Of a stretch of DNA of 64,000 nucleotides, positions 11,217 through 22,739 are shown in pieces (position 1 is the stretch's first letter; each line of letters opens with the position of its first letter). Origin of the DNA: Dipteronia dyeriana (Eukaryota; Streptophyta; Magnoliopsida; Sapindales; Sapindaceae); the NCBI GenBank assembly GCA_032871835.1, contig CM065295.1, positions 44,018,360 to 44,082,359 on the forward strand. Direction: 5' to 3'. The position numbers and the translations under genes are program-made. The notes under the pieces are model-generated. The model was not told where the DNA came from. It saw nothing but the letters and a program-made list of their open reading frames with translations, and ran no database searches.

Positions 11217-12586
11217 GATGGAAACAAACAAAATCTTCTCCTTTGTTAGTCACAATAATCCTCCAAGAGAAAAACCAAGATTGTCCGGTCACTTTTGAAT
11301 TATCAATCAATTTGATTGAAACTCGCTTGAACCTTGATTCGATGTTGAACACAAAACCCTTTTGATGCAAAGGATACTAGTGTACTATCGAAAACAAAAA
11401 CGTTCCCTCATTTTTTTCTATGCTTGACCGAATTCTTCACACAATGAGTTGAACGAAGTTTTTTTTATATACCAATTGAAAACAAATAAAAAACAACTTC
11501 TCACACCAAAAATTAGGGCTTGGTCGAAATTATATATAGGAGAATATATAGGAGGCCGAAAATTCCCCAGAGAAAGAGAATTTCTACTTCACCAAGACTC
11601 CTATCAAAATTTGGATTCAATCCTCTTAAAAAGAAGATTTCTTTTACACACCAAGACTCCTATCAGAATTTGGATTCAATCCTCTTAAAAAGAAGATTTC
11701 TTTTACACACTAAGACTCCTAATGTATTTTGTTTAGGAGACCTAATCCTCTCTTAAAAAGAATTTACTTGGTGGACAAGAATTCTATACTTAGGTGGATT
11801 TACTTGGTGACCAAGAATCTTTTTTCAAAAAGAATTGTTTTCTACACCAAGACTCCTAATACAAATGACTATAAACAAATTTAAATTTCCGTGAGTCTTA
11901 CAAACTTGAATTGAAATCTTGAGTTTTGTCGACAATGGATTAAGAATCTCTAAGAACTTGTTGAATATTAATGAAAATCATTTAATGATCTGAGGTAGAA
12001 CAGATGGCGTAGTCCTTCATGGCTTTGATGGACTACTCAAAATTCAAGAAATGATTTCTACTAGAGCTGACTACGAAGTCGGAATGGCGTGAAACTTTCA
12101 CGGTTGAAGCAAATCAACGGGGTCTATGATACTTACGGCATTTGGCTGTGATGTACATCCTTTTTCGGGCAAATTCCATCGTTTAAGCCCCGAAATTACC
12201 ATTTTTGCCATTTTAGGAAACTTTTGTTTTGGTAATAAGTTGAGTTTTACAAGTCATAATCGTTTGCTGCAATTCTGCCTTAATTTAGGTCAAAGCATTA
12301 TTTGTTTTCACTATTATCTTAATTTTGTTATTTTTTATAATTTTCCCTAATTTAGGTTTGTTTCCATGCTCAACAAGGATTATGGTTCGTATATATAAGA
12401 GATTTAGTTTGTGAAAGAGTTAAACTTTTTAATTAGGTGTTTGAGAGAGGAGAGAGAGAGAAATGAGTGAAAACCCAATCAAGAGAGAAAGTGTTGAGAA
12501 AAATATAATTTTTAGGGATAAATTTTGTACTGTTAACTCCAACCTGGTTAAAAACAATTGGGTTTAAATATTGAAAGTGATTGAAA
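11217..12586. other. Intergenic DNA, no gene recognised
   Basis: AT-rich sequence with no coding frame I can support. It contains a 59-bp tandem repeat (11591-11720), a GA-rich stretch near 12445 and nothing recognisable as a retroelement protein. Confidence 0.5.
11591..11720. repeat. 59-bp tandem repeat, about 2.2 copies
   Basis: The unit starting ACCAAGACTCCTATC occurs at 11591 and 11650 with near identity, and a partial third copy starts at 11709. Confidence 0.85.
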
Positions 12587-13982
12587 AACAATTTACATAA
12601 AGTAGAAACGGTAAGGAATGTCACTTTTTTTATTATTATGTTGTAATGATGTCACCAGTTTAATAACTTATGTTTAAAATGCACCTGTTATGGTGAACTA
12701 TCCTAATTGCCCTTAAAATTTGTCTTTGTGCTTCCAACTACACTTTAAAAAATAAAAGTTATCTTCTCTTTCCAAAAAAAAAATGTCTGAAACTCGATCT
12801 CCTTATTTTCTTTCATGCATTTGTGACTGGTTTAACAGTATCAATTCGTGTATGAATATGTAGTCTCCAAAATTTACACGAGATTTTTTTCTTGTTTTCG
12901 AGCTTTTTTTTATTAGTTCGAGTTTTTTTTCTTTTTGTCTGATATTTTATTTTTTTGACTATTTTCGAGTTTTTTTGAAAAGAAATCGAGATTTTTTTTG
13001 TATTGGTTCGAGTTTTTTTTCTTTTGGTCCGAGATTTTTTTTTTTTGACTTTTTCCGAGCATTTTTGTATTTATTCGAGTATTTTTTGCATTAGTCCGAG
13101 CTTTTTTTCTATTCGTTTGAGTTTTTTTTTTCTATTGGTTCGAACTTTTATTCTTTTGGCCAGAGATTTTTTTTTTTGACATTTCAGAGTTTTTTTGGAA
13201 AGAATTCGAGTTTTTTTTGCATTGGTTCGAGCTTTTATTGTATTGGTTCGAGCTTTTATTATATTGGTCTGAGCTTTTTTTTCTATTGGTTCGAGCTTTT
13301 ATTTTTTTGACTTTTTATGAGCTTTTTGGGATAAAATTCGAGTTTTTTTTCTATTGGTTCGTGCTTTTGTTGTATCGGTTCGAGCTTTTATTCTATTAGT
13401 CAGAGTTTTTTTTCTATTGGTTCAAGCATTTATTTTTTGTCTGAGATTTTTTTTTATACTTTTTTTGAGCTTTTTGTGAAAGAATTCGATCTTTTTTGTA
13501 TTGGTTCGAGCTTTTATTGTATTGATCCAAGCTTTTTATCTATTAGTTCGAACTTTTTTTTATCTATTGGTTCGAGCTTTTATTTTTATTATTTTTAACT
13601 ATTTCCGAGCTTTTTTAGAAAGAATTCGAGCTTTTGTCAACACACAACAGACCAGATTTTAAAAAAAATCTCCAGGGACGCTGCCCCTGCACCCCTGTGA
13701 GCTGACCGGGCAGCTCGACCACCACGAGCTCAGCGGAGAGCTCGACCCCCGAATGCGTCTGCATAGCGTTTGAGTTTCAACGGAACTTTTTCTCTCTATT
13801 TCACAACTCTCAGCTTAAAAAAATGAATGAAAGAAAACTGATGGAACAACTATTGATGGCAATTTTTATCCGTTCACCATAATAAGTGTCTTTTAAACAT
13901 AAGTTATTAAAGCAGTGACAATGTTAAAATGCCACCTCCAAAAAGTGTCATTTAATTTTTAAACCTCTACATAAATTGGAGG
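12587..13982. mobile_element. Terminal-inverted-repeat (foldback-like) element
   Basis: The sequence around 12587-12711 reappears in inverted form at 13858-13982. The shared core is TTTAATAACTTATGTTTAAAA followed by a TTATGGTGAAC box, with looser matches further out. The interior (12890-13640) is a minisatellite. There is no transposase frame, so this would be a non-autonomous DNA element of Mutator/foldback type. I could not fix the exact ends or a target-site duplication. Confidence 0.5.
12890..13640. repeat. TTCGAGCTTTT minisatellite with higher-order period
   Basis: Roughly 25-30 degenerate copies of a 22-27 bp unit (TATTGGTTCGAGCTTTTTT) are present. A longer module, TTTTTTGACT...CGAG...GAAAGAATTCGAG, recurs near 12955, 13174, 13306, 13455 and 13590, so a period of about 130-150 bp sits on top of the short unit. 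Confidence 0.8.
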
Positions 13983-14146
13983 TTTATTTATAAACTATGC
14001 CCATATAATGCTTTTCTTTGTCAAAAGTCAAAACATAGGTTATTGGTAGGACATTTTTAATGACTTATAATGATCACTAAAGACTCCTTCCATTCCATTA
14101 TAATGCACGGGCTTTGAATGTTAAAAGTAGATAATCCATTTACTAT

Positions 14147-14479
14147 TGTAAATAATAAATAATGAATAACATAAAATGGAAAAGAAAAGAAATGAGATCA
14201 GATGAAGAACATAATGGAGAGAGTGAGGCGAGAGAGGGATGATCTTAACTGTGAATATTTTGTTTCACTACAGAATTTTTCTCTATGTAACATTACAAGA
14301 GAGACAAAAACACACACATATATATATATAGGTAAAATGTGATGTCGTTACATGGAAGCCAAGCAAGAGATAAATGATGACAAAACAAAGTCAACAACAG
14401 AAGCTTATAGAAGCTTGGTGGGTTTTGAGGGAAACATTGGGTGTAATACATAAGTGGTAAAAACCATTTATATTATAAC
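14147..14479 (-). repeat. 3' LTR of minus-strand Copia element
   Basis: This 333-bp LTR pairs with 19884-20220. It starts on the minus strand with TGTTATAATATAAATGG and ends ...TTTACA. It includes an (AT) run near 14320. Confidence 0.88.
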
Positions 14480-14491
14480 ACTCCCCCTTGG
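14480..14491 (-). other. Polypurine tract
   Basis: The minus strand reads CCAAGGGGGAG directly before the 3' LTR start at 14479. Confidence 0.75.
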
Positions 14492-14677
14492 GTTTATATC
14501 ACTTGTATGTTGGATATTAAAAAAACTATCTCATTAAAAAACTATCTCATTAAAAACTTTGTCAGAAAAACTCAGTGGGACAAAACCGGATCGAAGGAAA
14601 AAAGATTATAGTACATATATTTCTAACCAAAAATTTTGCTACCCCTGATTGAACTCCCCCTTCATAAAACTCTAGCG

Positions 14678-15313
14678 TTAGTCTTGTAATTTACAAAGTC
14701 GATGCATGCCTATTCCATATACCAGCTTCTCAAAAGTTGATGTAGGTAATGATTTGGTAAACAGATCTGTAAGATTCTCTATAGACCATATTTGCTTAAC
14801 TTCAATTTGTTGGCTCTGTTGAAGCTCGTAAGTATAGAAGAATTTAGGAGAAATATGTTTTGTTCTATCTTCCTTGATATATCCTCCTCTAACTTGAGCA
14901 ATGCAAGCCGCATTATCATCAAATATCTGTGTTGGAATTTCTGTAGATAATGAAAATCCACAGATATTTTGAATATGATGAATAACTGACCTTAGCCAAA
15001 CACATTCTCTACTTGCTTCATGAAGTGAGATGATTTCAGAATGATTAGAGGATGTAGCAACCAAAGTCTGTTTTATGGAGTGCCATGATATTGTTGTGTC
15101 ATTATATGGAAAAACATAACCCGTTTGTGAACGAGCTTTGTGGGGATCAGACAAATACCCGGCATCAGCATAACCAAGTAAACCTGAAAAATTGTTAGAT
15201 TTTGTATAAAATAATCCTAAATCTTTTGTTCCACTAATATAACGAAAAAGATGTTTGATCTCATTCCAATGCCTTTGAGTTGGTGCTGAACTGAATCTAG
15301 CCACTACATTCAT
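14678..15313 (-). pseudogene. Copia RNase H domain (C-terminal part of pol)
   Basis: An open frame of 211 residues holds the end of RT (RHWNEIKHLFRYISGTKDLGL) and the RNase H domain. The acidic residues are in place: YADAGYLSD, then SNHSEIISLHEA, then FDDNAACI. The usual tail LTDLFTKSLP is followed by a natural-looking stop. The domain would degrade the RNA strand during reverse transcription. It is the best preserved part of this element, but it is cut off from RT by a stop and frame change at about 15313-15390, so no full polyprotein can be made. Confidence 0.88.
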
Positions 15314-15379
15314 AGAGAATGTAATATCTGGTCTAGTACACTGAGCCAGATATAATAAATCACCAATTGCATTAAGATA

Positions 15380-16596
15380 TGGTACCTAAGGACCAAGTAT
15401 CTTTTCACCATTTTCTTTTGGTCGGAATGGATCCTTTTTAGGATCAAGAGTTCTAACAACCATGGGATTACTTAATGGATGAGCATTATCCATATGGAAT
15501 CTTTTTAAAATCTTTCCAAAACATGTTGATTGATGGATAAGTACTCCATTCGATCTATGCTCGATTTCGAGGCCGAGACAATATTTTGTCTTTCCCAGAT
15601 CTTTCATTTCAAATTCCTTTTACAAGTATTCCGTAGTTTTTAAGAGTTCATATCATCAACATAAACTGCTATGATGGCAAATCCAGATTCTGATTTCTTT
15701 ATGAAGACACATAGGCATATAGGATTATTAATATACCCTTCTTTCATCAGATATTCACTGAGACGGTTATACTACCTCCGTCCAAATTGTTTTAATCCAT
15801 ACAACAACCTTTGTAATTTTATAGAATACAAATTATGAGGTCTTGAGTTACATGCTTCTGGCATTTTAAATCCTTCAGGGATTTTCATGTAAATATCTGA
15901 ATCCAGTGAACTATATAGATAAGCGGTCACTACGTCCATCAGACGCATTTCCAGTCTTTCCAAGACAGTCATGCTTATCAGAAATCGAAACGTAATTGTA
16001 TCCATCAATGGTGAGTATGTTTCATCAAAATTGATGCCAGGTCTCTACGAGAAACTATGTGCTACGAGTCGTGCCTTATATCTCACGACCTCGTTTTTCT
16101 CATTACGTTTCCATATAAAAACCCATTTGTACTCAACAGGTTTGATACTTTCAGGCATCTGGATAATTGATCCAAATACCTCATGTTTGGCTAATGAAGT
16201 CAATTCTATTTGAATTTCTTCTTTCCATTTAAGCCAATTAGACATCTGTCTACAATCATCGAGATTATGAGGTTCATAATCATCATTTATAATTTCAGTT
16301 GCCAATGTGTATGAAAATACATCATCGATGATTATTTCTTCATGATTCCACAATTCTCTTGTATAATTTATAGAAATTTCCCCATTTCTATATTATTGTA
16401 TCTCTTCAGAGAATCCTTCCCCCATAGGGAATTTTGTCACTTTAGTAACTTGTGTCTCTTCAGGGACATTTAACTCTTCTGGAGTTAATTTAGAGAAAAT
16501 GGATTTATTTATTTTCCTTTTTCGAGGAGAAATATCTTTTGAGCCAAATGGTCTACCACGCTTCTGGCGTGCCATTGATGATTCTTTTGCTATCAT
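15380..16596 (-). pseudogene. Copia reverse transcriptase, multiply broken
   Basis: Fragments in several frames follow the Copia RT order. They are a KRGRPFGSKD linker (about 16540-16560), WKEEIQIELTSLAKHEVF and YKWVFIWKRN with YKARLVAHSFS (16353-16045), DVVTAYLYSSLDSDIYMKIPEGF and LLYGLKQ (16008-15772), the catalytic AVYVDDM (near 15655) and MKDLGKTKYCLGLEIE (15607-15560). The YVDD box is intact. At least four frame changes or stops separate these blocks. The enzyme would copy the element RNA into DNA inside the particle. Confidence 0.85.
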
Positions 16597-16729
16597 TTGT
16601 TTAGATTATTTTTCTGAAACAATCACTCGTGCTGGAACATTAAGAACTGCGATGTATGATTTTGTTACTCTAGTAGCATCTGTAAATACATCTAGTAACT
16701 GATTTGTTATTGCTTGATGATGTATTATC

Positions 16730-17680
16730 TTTCATACTTTATTTTCACATTGAGATGTGTATGGGTCTAAATCAGTTAGGGTAGAAACTTTCCAGGAAAG
16801 TTCACGCCTCTCTTCAAAAGAAATTTTTCTTTCCCCTAATGATAGGAAACTTGTTTCATCAAAATGGCAATCTGCAAACCGTGCTGTAAAGAGATCACCA
16901 GTCAAAGGGTTCCAGATATCTAATAATTGATGGTGAATCAAGACCAACATATATTCCCAAACGTCTTTAGGGTCCCATTTTAGTTCTTTTTGTTGTTACA
17001 ATTGGGACATATACCTTACATCCAAAAGTAAGTAAATGAGATATATCTGGTTGATGACTAAGTACAAGTTATATTGGTGAATATTGATGATAAGCAGTGG
17101 GCCGAAGCTGAATTAATGCAGCAGCATGTAAAACAGCATGCCCCCATACAGAAATCGGTAATTGCGTTCGTAATAATAATGTCCTTGCAATTACTTGGAT
17201 ACCTTTAATAAGTGATTCTGCTAATCCATTCTGAGTATGAACATGTGGAATTGGAAGTTCAACATCAATCCCAGCCACTTTGCAATATTCATCAAATGCC
17301 TTGGAAGTAAATTCACCAGCATTATCCAGACGTATGGATTTAATTGAGAAATCGGGAAAATAAGCTCGAAGTCTGATAATCTGTGCAAGTAATTTTGCAA
17401 AAGCAACATTACGTGTCGATAATAAACAATCATGTGACCATCTGACAGATGCGTCAACTAGGACCATGAAATAATGAAATGGTCCACTTGGTGGATGAAT
17501 AGGTCCACATATATCCCCTTGAATTCTTTGTAAAAATGATGGGGATTCAAAACCGACTTTATAATGAGATGGTTTTATTGTTAATTTCCTTTGGGAACAT
17601 GCAGTACATAAATTCTCATTCGCTAAAAGAATCTTCTGGTTTTTTAATTGATATCCATGAGAATTTCAATGGTTCTATGC
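16730..17680 (-). pseudogene. Copia integrase, broken
   Basis: Reading leftwards, a CTACSQRK zinc-binding remnant (pre-integrase, near 17610) precedes the catalytic core. The core has the first Asp in QGDICGPI, the second in RLDNAGEFTS and the Glu in NGLAESLIKG, so the DDE triad is visible. A C-terminal stretch (LTGDLFTARFADCHFDETSF, about 16840-16900) follows after a frame break. The domain would join the cDNA to host DNA. It sits after protease and before RT, as expected in Copia. Confidence 0.85.
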
Positions 17681-17949
17681 ATCATTGTAGATCCTGGATG
17701 ACCAAGACGGTCTTGCCAAAATACAAACATTTTTAGATCTAGGCACTTCCGACTCAGAACTGCATAAGTTTCCACACCTTTGATAATGGTGTAATATAAT
17801 CCAGAAAATAAAGCACACAGCTTTTCTATAATGAGTTTCTAGCCTGAATTATGCGAAGTGATGCACAGATATATAATATCATCTTTATTCATAGTTTCAA
17901 TATGATATCTATTTCTCCGTATGTCTTTAAAACTAAGTAGATTTCTTCT

Positions 17950-18330
17950 GGATCTAACTACTTGAATATAATGCATCATCGATACATATTTTAATATTGT
18001 TTGGTAACAATATTGTGGCTCTTTCAGAGCCTTCTATCAGATCTGCTAGACCTGATACTATATTAACATTTGCTTTGAGTAAAGTTAAATTTATAAAATA
18101 TTTCCGATTCCGCAAAATTGTATGAGTTGTTGCGCTATCAATTAGACATAGATCTCCAGCTTCTAGTTTTTCAATAACTCCAAATTTATCGTTTAGATTC
18201 ATTTTGTATGCTTCATAAAGAAAAATAAAGTTCATATTAGACAAAATGATTAAAACATATATATATATATACATTGCATTGAGAAAAAATTTACATGAAC
18301 AAAATAACAAAATAATACTACTGTAAGTAG
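17950..18330 (-). pseudogene. Copia aspartic protease
   Basis: The frame contains LCLIDSATTHTILRNRKYF, with the catalytic Asp in DSATTH as in plant Copia proteases, followed by a VSGLADLIEGSERATILLP segment and DDALYSS. The N-terminal linkage to gag is lost in a frame change near 18310-18330. It would cleave the polyprotein. Confidence 0.82.
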
Positions 18331-18333
18331 TAT

Positions 18334-19410
18334 TTAATTGGTATGGACATTCCCATCACCAATTGAAACAGATGGCATGTCTTTAGGGTTTGGAAAGAAA
18401 TCTGTGACATTCAGATGAGTAATATCTCTAGGATATGAATTTTCCGTGAAATGAGTTTCTGGTTTCTTTCCCTTTCCTTTAATCGAAGCTTGATATAAAT
18501 CCACCAGATGTTTGGGTATATTACATTCATTTGACCAATGATTGTCACATTCACACCTAAAACAAACACCGTTATTTGCATTAGGCCTATTTTGAACATT
18601 TTTTTTCTTTTTACTGTTGCGCCCCATAAGTATTCCACTTATGCTGAGTGTTTTGATTATAACCACTTGATCCATACTAACCACGTCCTCTTTTGAAATT
18701 ACGACCATGGCCCCAGCCAATATTACGACCATAACCACGCCCGTGATCAGGATTACGTCCATTACCACGGTCTCGATCATGACCATGACTGCGACCACGA
18801 CCACGATTTCTAACAATATTAGCATTCACTTCCGGAAATGCTACAGAACCAGTCGGGTGTGATCCGTGATTTTTTATCAGTAGCTCATTATTCTTTTCTA
18901 CTACTAGAAGACATGCGATCAGCTCTGAATATTTTGAGAATCTACGTTCTCGATATTGCTGTTGCAATATTATATTTGAGGCATGAAAAGTTGTAAATGT
19001 CTTTTCCAACATATCCTTTTCAGATACCTCTTCACCATAAAATTTTGACCTTGTGGTGATTCTAAATAAATTAGAATTATAATCTCGTCTTGGAACCGTA
19101 AGTGCTGCCATTCGTACCTTGCATTTGGGAACGTAACATCTTTCAGATGATTATAACGATCTTTTAGTTCTTGCAACAGTTCCTCAGGATCTATGACAGT
19201 AAGATACTAAGCATTTAAATCCTCATTCAAATGAAGATGGATTATGACCATGACTGTGGATCTGTCTTGTTCGTTAGCATTGATTCCATCATCAATGGTA
19301 TAGTAAAGACCCTGGGATTTTAAGTATAATCCAACATCAATAACCCATGACATATAGTTTTCTCCTGATACTTTGAGTGCATCGAACTTCAAATTTACAA
19401 GTTTAGACAT
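18334..19410 (-). pseudogene. Copia gag, frameshifted
   Basis: The start MSKLVNLKFDALKVSGENY at 19410 opens a gag with the usual order: an N-terminal helical part, LKDRYNHLKDV (19165), EKDMLEKTFTTFHASNIILQ and a YSELIACLLVVEKNNELLI segment. A Gly/Arg-rich RGRG stretch (about 18680-18810) and a CCHC knuckle CFRCECDNHWSNEC (about 18515-18560) follow. Breaks occur near 19207, 19110 and 18680-18820. It is immediately followed by protease. Confidence 0.85.
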
Positions 19411-19504
19411 GCTTACAGCTTTTTCTTTTTTTTTTCTATAAATTAAACCGTAAACTTAATTCAGTGTCAATATAAAAGAGCATATTGAATTAAACAATTT
19501 ATTT

Positions 19505-19760
19505 GGAGACACAGCATGAGCCAGTCCTAAGACAAGGTGTAACTTAGTCCCGAGACATGATATATATCATTCTCATATATTGCATAAAAATAAATGTTGA
19601 ATATTTAAACAGTTTATATGGAGACACAGCATAAGTCAGTTCTAGGACATAGCCTAAACCAGTCCCGAGACATGACATATGCTAATCTCATATATTGTAT
19701 AAAAATAAATGTTAAATATTTAAACAGCTTATATGGAGACACAACATAAAAATAAATGAA
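19505..19760. repeat. 115-bp tandem repeat in Copia leader
   Basis: GGAGACACA-type units begin at 19505, 19620 and 19735 (two full copies and a partial third), between the 5' LTR and the gag start. A (TG)n tract follows at about 19779-19801. Confidence 0.85.
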
Positions 19761-19768
19761 TCCAGAAT

Positions 19769-19801
<33 letters not shown>

Positions 19802-19883
19802 TTCGTTGACGGTATAGACCATCTTAAATACGAAAATATATATAGATCTAGAATTATTGGATGTAATCGTATTGATAATGCAT

Positions 19884-20220
19884 TGTAAATAATAAATAAT
19901 GAATAACATAAAATGGCAAAGAAAAGAAATGAGATCAGATGAAGAACAGAATGGAGAGAGTGAGGCGAGAGAGAGGGACGATCTTAACTGTGAATATTTT
20001 GTTTCACTACAGAATTTTTCTCTAAGTAACATTACAAGAAAGACAAATATATATATATATATATATATAGGTAAAATGTGATGTCGTGATATGGAAGCCA
20101 AGCAAGAGATAAATGATGACAAAACAAAGTCAACAACAGAAGCTTATAGAAGCTTGGTGGGTTTTGAGGGAAACATTGGGTGTAATACATAAGTGGTAAA
20201 AAACCATTTATATTATAACA
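19884..20220 (-). repeat. 5' LTR of minus-strand Copia element
   Basis: This 337-bp LTR pairs with 14147-14479. The differences are few and include the length of the (AT) tract near 20055. Confidence 0.88.
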
Positions 20221-22133
20221 CTTGCAAGTTATAACGCTTCGAGATTGATTTACTCAGTAGCATATACATTCCTTTTCTAGGTAGAGAAATATTTAATTAC
20301 GTATGACAATTAAATAGGATGAAATAGATTCCAGTTAAAGCATCTATAATATAAATATATATTTTCAAGTTTCTAATATCAACATTTCTATTTATTATGA
20401 ACTCATTTTTTAAAAAAAAAACATTAGCGAAATGAACATTTACATCTCCAATGTAATTATCTAAAATCAAATATTCATCCATTTTATAATCAGTCATAAT
20501 AAAATAATTATTCATCGCTCTCTCATCTTTTATTTTACAATTAGATGAGCTATAATATTATTGGTGGAAAAAGTTAAAATCCTAATTAGTATTTCTAGAA
20601 GAGTTTCTAGAATTAGAGAATCTCCATTACAATATATTTTTGGGTTTCTAACTAATGACACATTAGCATATATATTGAATATAGATCCACTTTGTCAAAA
20701 AAAAATACATATTTTTATCTCCAATTCAATTATCTAAAATCAAATATGTATCTATTTTTTATCAAACATCTTAAAACATTTATTTCACTCCCCCTCCTCG
20801 TTTATTTTAAAACAAATATGTATCTATTTTTGACGAATCATATTACAACATTTATCTCATTTTATCTTCTCTTTTACTTTAGAATTAAACGAGGTGTAAT
20901 ATTATTAGTGGGAAAAAGTTAGAAATCCTAGTAAGAATTTCTAAGAGAGTTTCTAAAGTTAGTGCATCTTCAATGTTATTATGTATTTGGAGAAAATTGA
21001 GTGCCACATAGGATAGTTAGATAATGAGTTAGAAAAAACCTCTCCAATGCAATTATCTAAGTTGATTATGGAGGTGATGGGGCAAAAAAATAGTTAAAGA
21101 ATATGGAATTGAGTTTCTAATTCTAGAAAATCTTCTAGAAATGCCGATTAGAATTTCTAACGTTTTCCCACCAATAGTATTATACCTCACTTAACAATAA
21201 AATAAAAGAGAGAGAATGAGATAAATGTTGTAAGATGATTGGTCAAAAATGAATACATATTTGATTTTAAAATAAAAGTTGAAAGAGAGTGAAATAAATG
21301 TTTTAAGATGATTGGTCAAAATGAGATACATATTTGATTCTAGATAATTATATTGGAGATGAGAATATGCATTTCTTAAAAAAAAATTGACAAAGTGAAT
21401 CCATATTCAATTGTTGATGTGCCACTAGTTAGAAATCCAAAAAATACATATTTGCATTGGAGATGCTCTTAGAAACCTAACTCCATATCCTCTAAAAAAA
21501 AAAGTTTGCCACATCACCTCTATAATCAAGTTAGATAATTGCATTGAAGAGGTTTTTTAGAACATATCCAATACAAATATGCACTTTTGAGTTTCTAAAT
21601 TGTGTCAAGTCAGCATTTCTATTCACTATAGGCCCACTTTTGAATTTCTTTTAGAGAAATGCATATACATGTCTCCAACGCAATTATCTAAAGTCAAATA
21701 TGTATCTATTTTACGACCAATCATAAAAAACAACTATTACATTCTCTCTCCTCTTTTATTTTACAATGAGCTTTAATATTATTGGCGGAATGAGTTAGAA
21801 ATCCTAGTCAGCATTTCTAAGAGAGTTTCTAGAATTCGAAACTCAACTCCATATTCTCTAACTTTTTTTACCATATCATCTCCATATTGAACTTAGATAA
21901 TTGCATTGGAAAGAGTTTTTGTAACTTATTTAGTATCTATCTTATGCGGCACTACATTTTGTTATCTAACTATCCTATGTGGCACTCAATTTTCTCCAAA
22001 TGCATAATAGCATTAAAGATGCTCCTAGAAACTAAACTCCATATTCTTCAACTTTTTTTTGTCACACTATCTCAAAATTGAAGTTAAATAATTGCATTGG
22101 AGAGAGTTTTTATAACTTTTTAACTATCTATCC
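20221..22133. mobile_element. Cluster of related MITE-like sequences
   Basis: Several copies, in both orientations, share boxes such as GCATTGGAGATGCTCTTA, TCTAGAAGAGTTTCTAGAATT, TGTGGCACTCAATTTTCTCC and ATCTAAAATCAAATATGTAT. The left half (about 20590-20990) and the right half (about 21020-21480) are roughly inverted copies, which gives a foldback layout. There is no transposase frame. The last copy stops at 22133 and its other half is at 56599-56760. Confidence 0.6.
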
Positions 22134-22715
22134 TTTTGACGGTGATTTTTGGATTAGACAAGATTAACCACACATCTAATAAGTTAATATGAATCAAGAA
22201 TTGAGTTCTAAAACGAGAAAGTACCAAGCATGCAAGACACAGTGTTTTACGTGGAAAACCCCAAAGAGGGAAAAAACCACGGTTGGCGAAGGCGGCAAGA
22301 AATGAATTTCACTATCAAAGATTTATTACACACTTGATCTCACTTTTTCTCCTCTGAATCCCCTGAGTGGAACCATTAGTGGTTGTATCTCTTTTCTTTA
22401 TAGCCGCAACTAATCAAATACTCTGGCGCTCAAGATGTCCGAAGAGCTCCCATTACCGATTAGCACTCTTCTTACTTCCTTGTGACCATTGCGGACCGAC
22501 AATATGATTACATCATTTGGTCTAACTTTAAGCCCATGTGCATTAGCTTTGGAAAACACAATTGGGACCCATCCTTGCTTGAATTTCTTCTGGGACTAGC
22601 TGAGTTTACTTCCAAGTTTCTCTAGACATCTATCGTCTCACAGACTTCAGTCATTCTTTTTCAGCTATTTTTTCTTGTGTGGTCACCTAAAATTATATTG
22701 ATAGGCCCAACATCC
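22134..22715 (-). repeat. Tat-type LTR (left copy)
   Basis: Bases 22134-22345 are about 90% like the inverse of 56390-56598 by eye. A TATA-like CTTTATAGCC near 22397 sits at the same distance from the end as in the other copies. The U3 start may be the minus-strand TGTTGGGCC at 22715, but this boundary is a guess. Confidence 0.6.
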
Positions 22716-22739
22716 GAGTTTCCTCTAGGACAGCCTTTT

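Larger units (their letters stand above)
14147..20220 (-). mobile_element. Copia LTR retrotransposon, complete but inactive
   Basis: The element lies on the minus strand: 5' LTR 19884-20220, leader with tandem repeats, gag, protease, integrase, RT, RNase H, polypurine tract, 3' LTR 14147-14479. The order PR-INT-RT-RH is diagnostic of Ty1/copia. The LTRs look closely similar by eye, but every coding domain is interrupted. No matching 5-bp duplication is visible (ACTAT on the left, CTTGC on the right). The primer-binding site next to 19884 is also not clearly recognisable. Confidence 0.88.

Noticed and set aside
14080..14146. Stowaway-like CTCCTTCCATTCCATTATAA word next to the Copia LTR
   Set aside because: Only one end is seen, with no partner repeat or TA duplication.
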